Of a stretch of 64,000 nt of DNA, positions 25,287-35,393 are shown one piece after another. The stretch is from positions 62,001 through 126,000 of the forward strand of contig NZ_JAAQPH010000012.1 of the NCBI RefSeq assembly GCF_011683915.1, read 5' to 3'. How positions within the stretch are numbered: position 1 is the first letter of the stretch; every line of letters starts with the position of its first letter. This DNA comes from Pelagibius litoralis. Its GTDB lineage: Bacteria; Pseudomonadota; Alphaproteobacteria; Kiloniellales; Kiloniellaceae. A model generated the notes under the pieces. That model did not search any database. It worked only from the letters and a program-made list of their open reading frames with translations, and was not told the DNA's origin. A program made the translations under genes and the position numbers.

Positions 25287-26171
25287 ATGAACCTTCAGGA
25301 TGCTCTGGCCAGTCAGGGCGAAACGATTTCGGCGCTGCTCGACCGCCTGCTTCCGCCGGTCGAGGGCCCGCGTGGCCGGGTTGTCGAGGCGATGCGCTAT
25401 TCCGCGCTTTCCGGCGGCAAGCGCTTGCGGCCCTTTCTGGTCCGCGAATCCGCCCGCCTTTTCGACGTTCCGGAAGAGCGGGCGCTGCGGGCCGGTGCCG
25501 CCATCGAGATGATTCACTGCTACAGCCTCATCCATGACGATCTGCCGGCCATGGACGACAGCGATCTGCGCCGCGGCCGACCCACCGCGCATGTTGCCTA
25601 CGACGAGGCGACGGCGATCCTGGCCGGCGATGGCCTGCTGACCGAGGCCTTTACGGTCCTGGGCGATCCCCAGACCCATGATTCGGCGGCGGTGCGGATC
25701 GAACTCGTGCGGCACCTTGCCGCAGCAGCCGGTGCCGCCGGTATGGTCGGGGGACAGATGATCGACATGTCGCCGGCGCGCGCCCACTTGGATCTTGCCG
25801 GTATTTCCCATTTGCAGAGTCTCAAGACAGGCGCCTTGATTTTGTTCTCCTGCGAGGCCGGTGCCATTCTGGCGCAGGCGCCCGATACCGCCCGCAAGGC
25901 CCTCGTCGGCTATGCCCAGGACCTCGGCCTCGCGTTCCAGATTGCCGACGATATCCTGGATGCGGAGAGCACGCCCGAGGCGCTGGGCAAACCGACCGGG
26001 CAGGATGCCAGCCTCGGTAAGGCCACATTCGTCGGTCAGCTTGGGATCGATGGGGCACGCGTAAAAGCTGTGTCGCTTGCCGCTTCCGCCGCTCAGCGGC
26101 TTGATCTTTTTGGTCAAAAAGCGGACCTTTTGAAGGAAGCTGCTGCCTTCGTCGTATCGCGGCAGTCTTAG
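25287..26171 (+). CDS. ispA: Polyprenyl synthetase, farnesyl diphosphate synthase type
   Basis: Condenses IPP with allylic diphosphates to farnesyl diphosphate. The 294-aa protein has GGKRLRPFLV, the first aspartate-rich motif HDDLPAMDD (about residues 86-94) and the second DDILD (about 225), with Cys-Tyr-Ser before the first motif as in short-chain synthases. ATG 25287 is chosen because an upstream start would lie inside xseB. It lies between xseB and dxs, giving early and late isoprenoid steps in one operon. Confidence 0.94.
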   Translation: MNLQDALASQGETISALLDRLLPPVEGPRGRVVEAMRYSALSGGKRLRPFLVRESARLFDVPEERALRAGAAIEMIHCYSLIHDDLPAMDDSDLRRGRPTAHVAYDEATAILAGDGLLTEAFTVLGDPQTHDSAAVRIELVRHLAAAAGAAGMVGGQMIDMSPARAHLDLAGISHLQSLKTGALILFSCEAGAILAQAPDTARKALVGYAQDLGLAFQIADDILDAESTPEALGKPTGQDASLGKATFVGQLGIDGARVKAVSLAASAAQRLDLFGQKADLLKEAAAFVVSRQS

Positions 26172-26249
26172 GCCTGGGCAGGCGGTGGCGTTGCCGATCG
26201 GATAACGGGGCCCGCACAAGGCGGACGAGAGAATAGTTCACAAGCAGGA

Positions 26250-28196
26250 GTGGCAAGAGGCGTGGCACAAATCGGTCATAACAGGCATCAGACGCCGCTG
26301 TTGGACGGCGTCAAGGAACCCGCTGATCTACGCAAGCTGGATGAAGGTCAACTACGCGAATTTGCCGACGAGCTGCGCGCCGAAATGATCGAGGCGGTTT
26401 CGGCAACCGGTGGCCACCTGGGGGCCGGTCTGGGTGTCGTGGAACTGACCACAGCCCTGCACTACGTTTTCAATACGCCCGACGATCGTCTGATCTGGGA
26501 CGTTTCGCATCAGTGCTATCCTCACAAGATTCTGACCGGCAGGCGGGACCGGATGCGCAGCCTGCGCCAGGGCGGCGGGCTCTCCGGGTTCACCAGCCGC
26601 AAGGAAAGCATCTACGATCCCTTCGGCGCGGCCCATAGCTCAACCTCGATTTCCGCCGGGCTCGGGTTCTCCGTCGCGCGCGATTTTCGTGGTGAGGACA
26701 ATGCGGTCATTGCGGTGATCGGTGACGGCGCCATGAGTGCCGGCATGGCTTATGAGGCGATGAACAATGCCGGCGCGATGAACAGCAGGCTCATCGTGAT
26801 CCTCAACGACAACGATATGTCCATTGCGCCGCCGGTCGGTGCGATGAGCGCCTATCTCTCCCAGCTTATTTCGTCGAAGCCGTTCCAGTCCGTCCGCAAT
26901 CTGGGCCGTGAACTGGCCAAGCGCTTCCCGCGGCCGATCGAAATGGCGGCCAAGCGGGCCGAGGAATACGCCCGTGGCCTGCTGACCGGTGGAACGCTGT
27001 TCGAGGAACTGGGCTTCTTCTATATCGGCCCGATCGACGGCCACAACCTGGATCACCTTCTGCCGGTTCTGAAGAACGTGCGCGACGCGGACTACGAGGG
27101 CCCGGTCCTGATCCACTGCGTGACGCAGAAGGGCAAGGGCTACGAGCCGGCGGAAGCGGCGGCCGACAAGTATCATGGCGTTGCCAAATTCGATGTCGTG
27201 ACGGGAAAGCAGGCCAAGCCGGCCCCCAAGGCGCCGGCCTATCAGAACGTCTTCGCCCAGGCACTGATTGCAGAGGCGGAGATCGATGACAAAATTGTCG
27301 CGGTGAGCGCCGCCATGCCGTCGGGTACCGGCCTCAACAAGTTCTCCGAACGCTTCCCGGAGCGCACTTTCGATGTCGGAATCGCCGAGCAGCATGCGGT
27401 GACTTTTTGTGCCGGCTTGGCCTGCGAAGGTTTTCGGCCCTTTGCGGCGATCTATTCGACCTTCCTGCAGCGTGCTTACGACCAGGTGGTCCATGACGTG
27501 GCGATTCAGAGCCTGCCGGTGCGCTTTGCGATCGACCGCGCCGGTATGGTGGGGGCTGACGGCGTGACCCACCAGGGCAGCTATGACCTCACCTATCTGG
27601 GTTGTCTGCCGAATTTCGTCCTGATGGCGCCAAGCGACGAAGTCGAGTTGATGCACATGGTGGCGACCGCCTGCCAGATCGACGACCGGCCCTCGGCCTT
27701 CCGTTATCCGCGGGGCGAAGCACTGGGCCTGGAGATGCCGGACAGGGGCAGCCCGCTGGAGATCGGCAAAGGCCGCATCGTGAGGGAAGGCAGCAAGGTC
27801 GCGATCCTCTCTCTGGGAACCCGCCTTGCCGATGCGCTGGCGGCCGCCGACGATCTGGCCGCACGGGGGCTTTCGACGACAGTTGCCGATGCCCGTTTTG
27901 CCAAACCCCTGGACGAGGACCTTGTGCGCCGTCTGGCGCATGAGCACGAGGTTCTGATCACCGTCGAGGAGGGGGCGATCGGCGGCTTCGCCACTCAGGT
28001 CATGCAGTTTCTGGCCCTGGAGGGGGCCTTCGACAAGGGGTTGCGATTCCGCCCGGTGACCCTGCCCGATATCTTTATCGATCATGACAAGCCCGACCAG
28101 CAATTGGTTCAGGCAGGCATCGACCGCGGTGGAATCTTGAGCGCGGTTCTGCAGGCGCTGGGTCAGGACGAGGTGGAGTCGCCGGCCCGGGCGTGA
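26250..28196 (+). CDS. dxs: 1-deoxy-D-xylulose-5-phosphate synthase
   Basis: First enzyme of the MEP isoprenoid pathway, a thiamine-diphosphate enzyme joining pyruvate and glyceraldehyde 3-phosphate. Seen: [35 protein letters not shown] (ThDP/Mg site), and the transketolase-like second half ([32 protein letters not shown]). About 648 aa, complete. The start is ambiguous: GTG 26250 has GCAGGA directly against it, while GTG 26262 has GGAG 11 nt upstream and may be the real one. Third gene of xseB-ispA-dxs. Confidence 0.95.
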   Translation: MARGVAQIGHNRHQTPLLDGVKEPADLRKLDEGQLREFADELRAEMIEAVSATGGHLGAGLGVVELTTALHYVFNTPDDRLIWDVSHQCYPHKILTGRRDRMRSLRQGGGLSGFTSRKESIYDPFGAAHSSTSISAGLGFSVARDFRGEDNAVIAVIGDGAMSAGMAYEAMNNAGAMNSRLIVILNDNDMSIAPPVGAMSAYLSQLISSKPFQSVRNLGRELAKRFPRPIEMAAKRAEEYARGLLTGGTLFEELGFFYIGPIDGHNLDHLLPVLKNVRDADYEGPVLIHCVTQKGKGYEPAEAAADKYHGVAKFDVVTGKQAKPAPKAPAYQNVFAQALIAEAEIDDKIVAVSAAMPSGTGLNKFSERFPERTFDVGIAEQHAVTFCAGLACEGFRPFAAIYSTFLQRAYDQVVHDVAIQSLPVRFAIDRAGMVGADGVTHQGSYDLTYLGCLPNFVLMAPSDEVELMHMVATACQIDDRPSAFRYPRGEALGLEMPDRGSPLEIGKGRIVREGSKVAILSLGTRLADALAAADDLAARGLSTTVADARFAKPLDEDLVRRLAHEHEVLITVEEGAIGGFATQVMQFLALEGAFDKGLRFRPVTLPDIFIDHDKPDQQLVQAGIDRGGILSAVLQALGQDEVESPARA

Positions 28197-28241
28197 GGTC
28201 GCCAGGGTCGCGGGCATACTGGCGTCAGGCGTGCCGATCCG

Positions 28242-29588
28242 TCACTGCAGATTGATGGGTTGGGTGGCCGCAGGCACACCGGCCGCGCGCACGCGATAGG
28301 CAGGGAAACGCAAGGTCACTGTGGTTCCCTGGCCGGGTTTGCTGTTGATTGCCAGTTCGCCGCCATGCAATTCAATGAGCCGTTTGGTGAGCGGCAGGCC
28401 GATGCCCAGGCTGGGGTGTTGGCGTGCCTCGTCGCTGCGGGACCGTCCGAAAGGGATGATGGCTTTTCGGATTTCTTCGGCGCTCATGCCGCTTCCCTGG
28501 TCGACCACCGAGAAATCCAAACCGCCGTCCGCGCGCACCGCTGTGTGCAGTTCGACCGGCTTGCCGTTCGAATGCCGGGCCGCATTGCAGATAAGGTTGA
28601 CCAGCATCTGCGCCACCTGCCCCCGGTCTGCAAGCAGCCGCGGCACATCGGAGCCCAGGTCCGTTTCTAAATGCGATTCGAAACGGTCGAGCTCGCTTTT
28701 GGACAGTTTCTCGGCCAGCTGGGTTACCTCAACGAGATCCACAATCGACTCTTCCAGCTTCAGTCCGCCCCGCGCCGCCCGTGACAGGTCCATCGTCTTG
28801 CCGAGCACATCAAGCAGATGCAATCCGCAGTCCTCGATCTGGCCGGCATAGGCGGCATAGCGCGGATCGCCGATGTCGCCAAAAAACTCCCGCCGAATGA
28901 TTTCCGCAAAACCCAGCATGGCGCCCAAGGGCGTTCTCAACTCGTGCGCCACATGGGCGATCACATCCATTTGTGCCTGATGGGCAAGCTCTTCCTCGGC
29001 TTCGCGCAGACTGCTCAGCGCGCCGGCAACCTCGCTGCTCAACCCCAAAGAGTCGCCGCCCAGGAGCTTACGCAGCCGCCGCAGCTCCATCTCGTTGATC
29101 ACCATATGGGCAAAGTCGCGCAGCCTTGCCTGCTGTGCCTCGTCCAGGGGGGCTTTGGCCTGAGAATCGACGAGGCAGAGGGTGCCAAGCCTGAATCCCT
29201 TTTCGGTGACCAATGGCGCGCCCGCGTAGAAGCGGACACCGGGTTCTCCGGTTACAAAAGGATTCTCGGCGAAACGCGGGTCCTGGGTCGCATCCGGGAC
29301 TTGCATGACCTTGCTGTCCATGATCGTGAACTGGCAGAAAGAGAATTCCCGGGGTGTTTGGTCCACCTCCAGCCCGACCTTTGATTTGAACCACTGGCGT
29401 GCCGGATCGATCAGGGATATCAAAGCGATCGGAACATCGAACTGCTGCGCGGCCAAGCGGGTAATCCGGTCGAAGGCCGGTTCGGGGGGCGTGTCAAGAA
29501 TATCGAGCGCCCGCAGCGACGCCAGACGCTGCACTTCGTCAAAAGGAATAGGGGGCATGCGGCCGGTCGGGTCCCAAGGTGTTGGCAC
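28242..29588 (-). CDS. GAF-domain sensor histidine kinase, cytoplasmic
   Basis: A 448-aa kinase without membrane segments. Residues about 15-175 form a GAF domain of the type opening with RLASLRALDILDTPPE; HisKA follows with HELRTPLGAMLGF (phospho-His near 225), then HATPase with N box LICNAARH, VVDQGSGMS and the G-rich SLGIGLPLTKRLIELHGG. No response regulator is encoded nearby, so it is an orphan kinase. It starts with GTG 29588; an ATG at 29558 is an alternative. A CtrA-like box lies about 46 bp upstream. Confidence 0.92.
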   Translation of the reverse strand: MPTPWDPTGRMPPIPFDEVQRLASLRALDILDTPPEPAFDRITRLAAQQFDVPIALISLIDPARQWFKSKVGLEVDQTPREFSFCQFTIMDSKVMQVPDATQDPRFAENPFVTGEPGVRFYAGAPLVTEKGFRLGTLCLVDSQAKAPLDEAQQARLRDFAHMVINEMELRRLRKLLGGDSLGLSSEVAGALSSLREAEEELAHQAQMDVIAHVAHELRTPLGAMLGFAEIIRREFFGDIGDPRYAAYAGQIEDCGLHLLDVLGKTMDLSRAARGGLKLEESIVDLVEVTQLAEKLSKSELDRFESHLETDLGSDVPRLLADRGQVAQMLVNLICNAARHSNGKPVELHTAVRADGGLDFSVVDQGSGMSAEEIRKAIIPFGRSRSDEARQHPSLGIGLPLTKRLIELHGGELAINSKPGQGTTVTLRFPAYRVRAAGVPAATQPINLQ

Positions 29589-29633
29589 CTGGAAGTCGGT
29601 GCGAGGCGAGCAAGAGCTTTAGCGTTTGCATGC

Positions 29634-29648
29634 TTAATGAATTGTTAA
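29634..29648 (-). promoter_or_regulatory. CtrA-like binding site upstream of the sensor kinase
   Basis: TTAA (29634-29637), seven bases, TTAA (29645-29648) matches the CtrA consensus TTAA-N7-TTAA of alphaproteobacteria. It is 46 bp before the kinase GTG and about 134 bp upstream of the divergent MATE gene, so either could be the target. Confidence 0.5.
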
Positions 29649-29781
29649 TATATCCGCAATGAGGACAATAGGCGGCCTGAATTCAGGATGCCTGCCTGCA
29701 GACTCAAGATCGCTGCCTGCATAGCCGCCCTGCACCCATAGCGGGTTTTCGGTTATCTATTGAAACGTCATAGTGGGAACG

Positions 29782-31209
29782 ATGTCAAAGAGTCTGTTAT
29801 CCGATCTTCCGACGCCGCAGGCCGGTGGCAGCGGTGCGCCTGCCGGGGTCTGGCGCCGAGAGATATGGGAAACCCTGTGTCTTTCCGCGCCGCTGGCCTT
29901 TACCCAGCTGGCGATGATCGGCATCAACACTACCGATATCGTCATGATGGGGTGGCTGGGGCCGGAGTATCTGGCTGCCGGCGCGCTGGGCATGAACATC
30001 TACATCCCGCTCTTTCTCTTCGGTCTTGGCATTGCCACGGTCGTTGCGCCGATGGCCGCCCAGGCGCTTGGCGGGCGCGATTTCCGGGGCGTTCGGCGGA
30101 CGGTTCGCCAGGGCTTCTGGCTGACCCTGGTCTTTGCGGTTGTGTTCAGCCTGGTGGTCTGGAACGGGCGTTGGGTCATGCTGCTCTTCGGCCAGGAGGC
30201 CGATGTCGCCCTGCGGGCGGATGACTATCTGAAAGCGGTGACCTGGGCGCTGCTGCCCAGCCTGTGGTTCGTGGTGCTGCGCTGCTTCGTGACCGCTCAT
30301 TCGCGCCCGCGCTCGGCATTGGTGATTACGCTGATTGCGGTGGCGGTGAACGCGCTGGGAAACTACGGGCTGATGTTCGGCAACTTCGGGCTGCCGCGCT
30401 GGGAGCTGCTGGGGGCCGGGGTGACCAGTTCCGTGGTTTCCTGGCTTATGTTCTTTGCCCTGCTCGGCTTTGTCCTCTGGGACCGCCGCTTCAAGCGCTA
30501 TGCGATCCTGCTGCGTTTCTGGCGCCCGGACTGGCCGCGCTTTCGCGAACTTTTCCGCCTCGGCCTGCCGATCGGCCTCACACTGCTGGCGGAAACCGGC
30601 CTGTTTTCCGGCGCCGCCTTTCTGATGGGGCTGATCAGCACCGAGGCTCTGGCGGCCCACGCCATAGCCCTGCAGTGCGCGGCGGTGGCCTTTATGGTGC
30701 CGATGGGGATCAGTCAGGCTGCCGTCGTGCGCGTCGGCCTGGCGGCGGGATCGCGCGATCCTGCCGCTGTCGGGCGCGCCGGTTGGGCCTCTTTGCTGGT
30801 GGGCACCCTCTTCATGACGGCCTCGGCTTTGGTGTTCTGGTTCGCCGGGCGTCAGCTCGTCGGCCTCTTCCTCGATCTGAACGTGGCCGCCAACGAGCCG
30901 GTGATCCGGCTGGCCGTTTCCTTCCTGGTTATTGCGGCGCTGTTCCAACTGGTCGACGGGGCCCAGGTGATCGGCGTTTCCGCCCTGCGCGGGCTTAAGG
31001 ATACCAAGGTGCCGATGTGGCTGGCGCTGACGGGTTATTGGGGTGTGGGCTTCACAACTTCCGCAGTGCTGGCCTTTCCGCTGGGCCTTGGGGGGCAGGG
31101 CGTCTGGATCGGGTTGGCGGTCGGCCTTTTCTTCGTCGCCGTCGCGGCGGTCTGGCGCTTCTATCGCCGCGCCGTGTTGCTGCCAAATGGTGGCTTGGCG
31201 GTCGCATGA
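29782..31209 (+). CDS. MATE-family multidrug efflux transporter (NorM type)
   Basis: A 475-aa inner-membrane exporter with twelve predicted helices in two homologous halves. TQLAMIGINTTDIVMMGWLGPEYLAA at the first helix and ALAAHAIALQCAAVAFMVPMGISQAA at helix seven are typical family blocks. ATG 29782 is preferred to an upstream GTG at 29773. Its stop overlaps the tlyA start (ATGA). It has probably been inserted between dxs and tlyA, which are neighbours in many relatives. Substrate unknown; cationic drugs or dyes are usual. Confidence 0.92.
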   Translation: MSKSLLSDLPTPQAGGSGAPAGVWRREIWETLCLSAPLAFTQLAMIGINTTDIVMMGWLGPEYLAAGALGMNIYIPLFLFGLGIATVVAPMAAQALGGRDFRGVRRTVRQGFWLTLVFAVVFSLVVWNGRWVMLLFGQEADVALRADDYLKAVTWALLPSLWFVVLRCFVTAHSRPRSALVITLIAVAVNALGNYGLMFGNFGLPRWELLGAGVTSSVVSWLMFFALLGFVLWDRRFKRYAILLRFWRPDWPRFRELFRLGLPIGLTLLAETGLFSGAAFLMGLISTEALAAHAIALQCAAVAFMVPMGISQAAVVRVGLAAGSRDPAAVGRAGWASLLVGTLFMTASALVFWFAGRQLVGLFLDLNVAANEPVIRLAVSFLVIAALFQLVDGAQVIGVSALRGLKDTKVPMWLALTGYWGVGFTTSAVLAFPLGLGGQGVWIGLAVGLFFVAVAAVWRFYRRAVLLPNGGLAVA

Positions 31210-32003
31210 CCGGGGCAGGCTCCGGGCCCCCGAAAAGCCGGGCCATGAAGGCCCGGACGGGAAAGAACAGGGCCGACGTCGCCCTCGTCGAGCGGGGATT
31301 GGTGGAAAGCCGGGCCAAGGCCCAGGCCCTGATCATGGCCGGCAAGGTCTTTGCCGGTGAGCGCAAACTGGCCAAGGCCGGCGAGGCAATTGCCGAAGAT
31401 CAGGCTTTGGAGGTTCGCGGCCAGGACCATCCCTGGGTCAGCCGCGGGGGCCTGAAGCTGGCCCATGCGCTCGACGCCTTTCCGATCGACACCAAGGACG
31501 CCGTCTGCCTCGATCTCGGCGCCTCCACCGGCGGCTTTACAGACGTTCTGCTGGCCGCCGGGGCGGCGCGGGTCTATGCCGTCGACGTCGGTCACGGCCA
31601 GCTTGCCTGGAAGCTGCGCAACGACCCGCGCGTCGTGGTGCTGGAACGCACCAACGCGCGCAACCTGACGGCGGCCGAAGTGCCGGAGCCGATCGATCTG
31701 CTGGTCTGCGACGCCAGTTTCATCGGCTTGGAGGTGATCCTGCCGGCGGGGCTGGCGCTGACCAAGCCGGCGGCCGGCCTTGCGGTGCTGATCAAGCCGC
31801 AGTTCGAGGTCGGCAAGGAACGTGTCGGCAAGGGCGGGGTGGTCCGCGATCCCGTCCTTCATCAGGAGGTCTGCGCGCGGGTAGAGGCCTGGATGAACGC
31901 CCAGCCGGGCTGGCGGGTCGAGGGCATCAGCGAAAGCCCGATCACCGGCCCGGAAGGCAACAAGGAGTTCCTGCTGGTCGCCCGCAAGGACGGACCGGGC
32001 TAG
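31206..32003 (+). CDS. tlyA: TlyA-family rRNA 2'-O-methyltransferase (S4 + FtsJ domains)
   Basis: A 265-aa protein with an S4 RNA-binding domain (about 20-75: RADVALVERGLVESRAKAQA) and an RrmJ/FtsJ methyltransferase domain (DLGASTGGFTDVLL SAM loop, DASFIGLEVIL, KPQFEVGKE). TlyA enzymes methylate cytidines in 16S and 23S rRNA. The start ATG 31206 overlaps the MATE stop by 4 nt; ATG 31245 is possible. It converges with sppA with only 10 bp between stops. Confidence 0.92.
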   Translation: MTGAGSGPPKSRAMKARTGKNRADVALVERGLVESRAKAQALIMAGKVFAGERKLAKAGEAIAEDQALEVRGQDHPWVSRGGLKLAHALDAFPIDTKDAVCLDLGASTGGFTDVLLAAGAARVYAVDVGHGQLAWKLRNDPRVVVLERTNARNLTAAEVPEPIDLLVCDASFIGLEVILPAGLALTKPAAGLAVLIKPQFEVGKERVGKGGVVRDPVLHQEVCARVEAWMNAQPGWRVEGISESPITGPEGNKEFLLVARKDGPG

Positions 32004-32013
32004 GACAAAGGCT

Positions 32014-33843
32014 CTACGGCCGTGCGCTGGCCGGGATCGGTCCGGTATGCAGCGTCTGGGTCCGTGGATCGGCAGTGAGGCTTTCCAGGGCGCCGACCAG
32101 CGGCGCCAGTGCCTGGGCCAGACGGGCCAGGCCGCGCACCATGGAGAGGATCGCCGGGTTCTCGATTTCACCGCCGATGGCATCTTCGAACAAGGCGGAG
32201 AAGGGGTCGCGCTCTTCGGGATAGGCGCGCAGTTGCACCACGGCATCCTCAGGAATTCCCGCCGCTTCCTTTGCGACGCTGAGCGCTTTGCGATAGCCGC
32301 CCAGCTCGTCCACCAGACCGGCGGCCAGGGCATCCTCGCCGGACCAGATGCGCCCGCCTGCCACTGCCAGAACTTCTTCGCGCGACAGGTTACGGCCGCT
32401 CGCGACCTTGTCGGTGAAATCGGCGTAGGTGGTGTCCAGGTTGGCCTGCAGCCACTCCCATTCCTCACGGGAAAAGGCGGCATTGGGGCTCCACATGTTC
32501 GCCCGGCGCCCGGCCTGCACGCCGTCCCAGTTGACGCCCAGATCGCGCCACAGGTCGTTCAGGGCGAACTTGCCGGTGATCACGCCGATGGAGCCGGTCA
32601 GGGTGCCCGGCTGGGCGACGATACTGTGCGCCGGTGCAGCCACGAAATAGCCGCCCGAGCCGGCGACGTCGCCCATCGACACCACCACCGGCTTGCCCAG
32701 GTCGCGGGCACGCTGGACCTCCCGCCAAATGGTGTCGGAGGCGACATAGGAGCCGCCGGGACTGTCGACCCGGAACAGGATTGCGGCGACATCTTCATCG
32801 TCGATCGCCGTCGAAAGCGCATCGACCACGTCGACAGCGCCCATGGAAACCTTGCCGAATATCGGATCGTTTTCGCCCTGATCGAGCACGATGGGGCCGG
32901 CGCCGTGAACCAGCGCAATGACCGTTCCATCGTCGGCATCTTCATCGGCTTCTCCGGCTGTCGCCCTGGCGTAGTCGCGCAGGGACAGCAGTTCGGCTTC
33001 CGGCCCGGCGGCAACCTCCACCGCGTTGCTTACCTGATCCCAGTAACCCAGCTTGTCGATCAATCCGAGCCGCAGGGCATCGGCGCCGCGGTGCGGTGCG
33101 GTGTCGACCAGGTTGCGCACGGCGCCGGTTTCCAGATTCCGCGACTCGGCGATCGCGGTGACGATCTGCGAGAGGGTCGAATCCAGGTAGCGCTGCAGGT
33201 TCTGACGTTGCGGCTCCGGCAGGCGGGTCTCGGTAAAGATCGCCATGGCGCCCTTGTACTCCTCGCGCTGGCCGACCTGGGCGCGGACGCCGTATTCCTC
33301 AAGGAGCTGGCGCAGAAAAGGCTGCTGCAGCGCGAAGCCGGTAATGTCGATATCGCCGGAGGGCTGGACCCAGATTTCGCCGGCCGCGCTGGCCAGGTAG
33401 TAGTGCAGGGTGCCGTTGCCGGCTTCACCGAAGGTCTCGGCGAAGGCCGTGACCGGCTTGCCCTGGGCGCGAAAGTCCGCAATCGCGTCGCGCAGCTCCT
33501 GGACCTGGGCAAGCCCTGGCGATCCCCAGCCGGCGCGGATCACGAGGCCTTTTACCCGCTCGTCGCGCGACGCCGCGTGCAGGCTGCCGACCGCATCGCG
33601 CAGGATCAGCGCCGAACCCAGGGACACGCGGCCCAGGGGGTTGTCGGGCCGCTGCTCGATCAGGCCGTCGGCCATGTCGAGAACCAGAACGGATTCTTCG
33701 GGCAGCTCGGCCACCTGGGGCAGCCAGCCGTCAAAGCGCTGCAACAGCAGGGCTCCGGCAATGATCCCGGCGGCGGCGAGGAAGCCGACCGTGGCGAAAA
33801 TGCCGACGAAACACTTGAGTATGAAGAGGATGATTCGGGTCAT
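32014..33843 (-). CDS. sppA: Signal peptide peptidase SppA, long (67K) form
   Basis: A 609-aa membrane-anchored serine protease that clears cleaved signal peptides. One N-terminal helix (about 5-33), then two S49 peptidase domains in tandem. The catalytic pair is present: Lys in REEYKGAMAIF (about residue 205) and Ser in GDVAGSGGYFVAAP (about 405), with GTLTGSIGVITGKF after it. The start ATG 33843 is clear. It is monocistronic between convergent tlyA and a divergent RNA methyltransferase. Confidence 0.95.
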   Translation of the reverse strand: MTRIILFILKCFVGIFATVGFLAAAGIIAGALLLQRFDGWLPQVAELPEESVLVLDMADGLIEQRPDNPLGRVSLGSALILRDAVGSLHAASRDERVKGLVIRAGWGSPGLAQVQELRDAIADFRAQGKPVTAFAETFGEAGNGTLHYYLASAAGEIWVQPSGDIDITGFALQQPFLRQLLEEYGVRAQVGQREEYKGAMAIFTETRLPEPQRQNLQRYLDSTLSQIVTAIAESRNLETGAVRNLVDTAPHRGADALRLGLIDKLGYWDQVSNAVEVAAGPEAELLSLRDYARATAGEADEDADDGTVIALVHGAGPIVLDQGENDPIFGKVSMGAVDVVDALSTAIDDEDVAAILFRVDSPGGSYVASDTIWREVQRARDLGKPVVVSMGDVAGSGGYFVAAPAHSIVAQPGTLTGSIGVITGKFALNDLWRDLGVNWDGVQAGRRANMWSPNAAFSREEWEWLQANLDTTYADFTDKVASGRNLSREEVLAVAGGRIWSGEDALAAGLVDELGGYRKALSVAKEAAGIPEDAVVQLRAYPEERDPFSALFEDAIGGEIENPAILSMVRGLARLAQALAPLVGALESLTADPRTQTLHTGPIPASARP

Positions 33844-34072
33844 AACCCTATATCAGCCTCTGCGCGGCTCTGGTTCCAGTGAAATTTTAGAGCCAGGGGA
33901 TTTGTGCGGTGCTTTGTCGCGTGATCGTTCCGGCGGATTTAGGCCGGACTTGTCTCTCGCCGATCCAGAGCGCAATCTCCCGCCCTGTTCGATAGCGATA
34001 ACGTGAAGCCGGGGCTCCAAGAATGCGAAAAGACCCATGCGCCTAAAAACCTGCATTTCGGATATCAACTGC

Positions 34073-34084
34073 ACTGATATCAGT
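34073..34084. promoter_or_regulatory. 12-bp perfect palindrome upstream of the RNA methyltransferase
   Basis: ACTGATATCAGT is a perfect palindrome ending 16 bp before the TTG start at 34101; GATATCAA occurs just before it (34061). It may be a protein-binding site in the sppA/methyltransferase divergent region (33844-34100), in which no gene is seen. Confidence 0.4.
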
Positions 34085-34100
34085 AATTGGCGAGTTCGCC

Positions 34101-35393
34101 TTGCGTCGTAGGGCGCGCGGCGGCGGTGGCCGCCAGGCTGAGGTCCTGGTCGATTCCCTGGGTGCCAAGGGTGACGGCCTGGCGGAGGTCGATGGACGGC
34201 CCCTGTTCCTGCCCCAGACCGTGCCCGGCGACCGGGTGCTGGCGCGGGTCACCGGGGAGCGCAGCGGCGGCTTCAAAGGCGCGGTGATCGAGCTGCTGGA
34301 AGCAGGCCCCCTGCGCGCCGAGCCGCCCTGTCCTTTTTTCGGCCCCTGCGGCGGCTGCGCCCTGCAGCATTTCGACGATGCCGCTTACGCGGACTGGAAA
34401 GCGGCGCTGCTGCCTCTGGCGCTGGAGCGTCGCGGGCTGGAGGCGGGGCGGCTGCTTCCGCTGGTGCGGGTTCCGCCGGGCCGGCGGCGGCGTATGGTCT
34501 TGACGGCGGTGCGCACTGCCAAGGCGGTGCTACTCGGCTACCATGAGCGCGAATCCCACCAACTGGTCGATATCGACAACTGCCTGTTGGCCACCCCGGC
34601 CCTGGCGGCCCTGCTGCAGCCCCTGCACGACTTGCTGGGCGATTTGCTGGCGGTCCGGGAGGAGGCGCGGATCACCGCTCTGGAGAGCGAAACCGGCCTC
34701 GACCTGCTGATCGACTCACGCCATGTCCTGGCGCTCCAGGACCGGGAGCGGCTGGCGGCCTTTGCCGAGGCGGTGGACCTGGCCCGCCTGTCCTGGGCCG
34801 ATGCAGGCAGCGACGCGGAACCCGTATGCCTGCGCCGTGATCCGATCCTCAGCTTCGGCGGGGTGCCCGTGGTGCCGCCGCCCGGCGGCTTCGTGCAGCC
34901 CACGACAGAGGGGCAACAGGTACTGGTCGACAGGGTGCTGGCGGCAATTCCCGATACGGCGGCAACGGCGGCCGACCTGTTTTCCGGCTGCGGAACCTTC
35001 ACTTTCCCCTTGGCCGAGCGGCTGGAGGTTTATGCCGCCGAAGGGGAGAGGGATGCCGTGGCCTCGCTTTCCGCCGCGGCGCGCCGGTCGGACCGGGCCG
35101 GCCGCGTCACCGCCGAGACCCGTGACTTGGCGCGTTTTCCGGTACTGGCCGACGAACTCTCCGGCGGCGACGTGGTGGTCTTCGATCCGCCGCGCAATGG
35201 CGCCCGCGAACAGGTCCGCGAACTGGCGCTCAGCGACGTGCCCCTGGTGGTCGCCGTCTCCTGCAACCCGACCACCTTCGCCCGCGACGCCCGCGCCCTG
35301 GTGGACGGCGGCTACCGCCTGAAAGAGGCGACCCCCATCGACCAGTTCCCCTGGTCCGGGCACCTCGAACTGGTGGCGGTCTTCGAGCGCTAG
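34101..35393 (+). CDS. Class I SAM-dependent RNA uracil-C5 methyltransferase (RlmD/RumA-like)
   Basis: A 430-aa enzyme making 5-methyluridine in RNA. An N-terminal TRAM-like domain (about 12-65), the iron-sulfur motif CPFFGPCGGC (about 76-85), the SAM loop DLFSGCGTFTFPLA and the catalytic block VAVSCNPTTFARDA, whose Cys attacks uracil, are present. The target (23S U1939/U747 type or tRNA U54) is not certain. It starts with TTG 34101. In relatives it follows tlyA; here sppA intervenes. Its stop TAG shares the CTAG tetranucleotide with the stop of ltaE on the other strand. Confidence 0.9.
   Translation: MRRRARGGGGRQAEVLVDSLGAKGDGLAEVDGRPLFLPQTVPGDRVLARVTGERSGGFKGAVIELLEAGPLRAEPPCPFFGPCGGCALQHFDDAAYADWKAALLPLALERRGLEAGRLLPLVRVPPGRRRRMVLTAVRTAKAVLLGYHERESHQLVDIDNCLLATPALAALLQPLHDLLGDLLAVREEARITALESETGLDLLIDSRHVLALQDRERLAAFAEAVDLARLSWADAGSDAEPVCLRRDPILSFGGVPVVPPPGGFVQPTTEGQQVLVDRVLAAIPDTAATAADLFSGCGTFTFPLAERLEVYAAEGERDAVASLSAAARRSDRAGRVTAETRDLARFPVLADELSGGDVVVFDPPRNGAREQVRELALSDVPLVVAVSCNPTTFARDARALVDGGYRLKEATPIDQFPWSGHLELVAVFER

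Noticed and set aside
32047-33882. 611-aa open frame antisense to sppA
   Set aside because: Shadow frame; no domain seen, and SppA catalytic Lys and Ser are clear on the minus strand.
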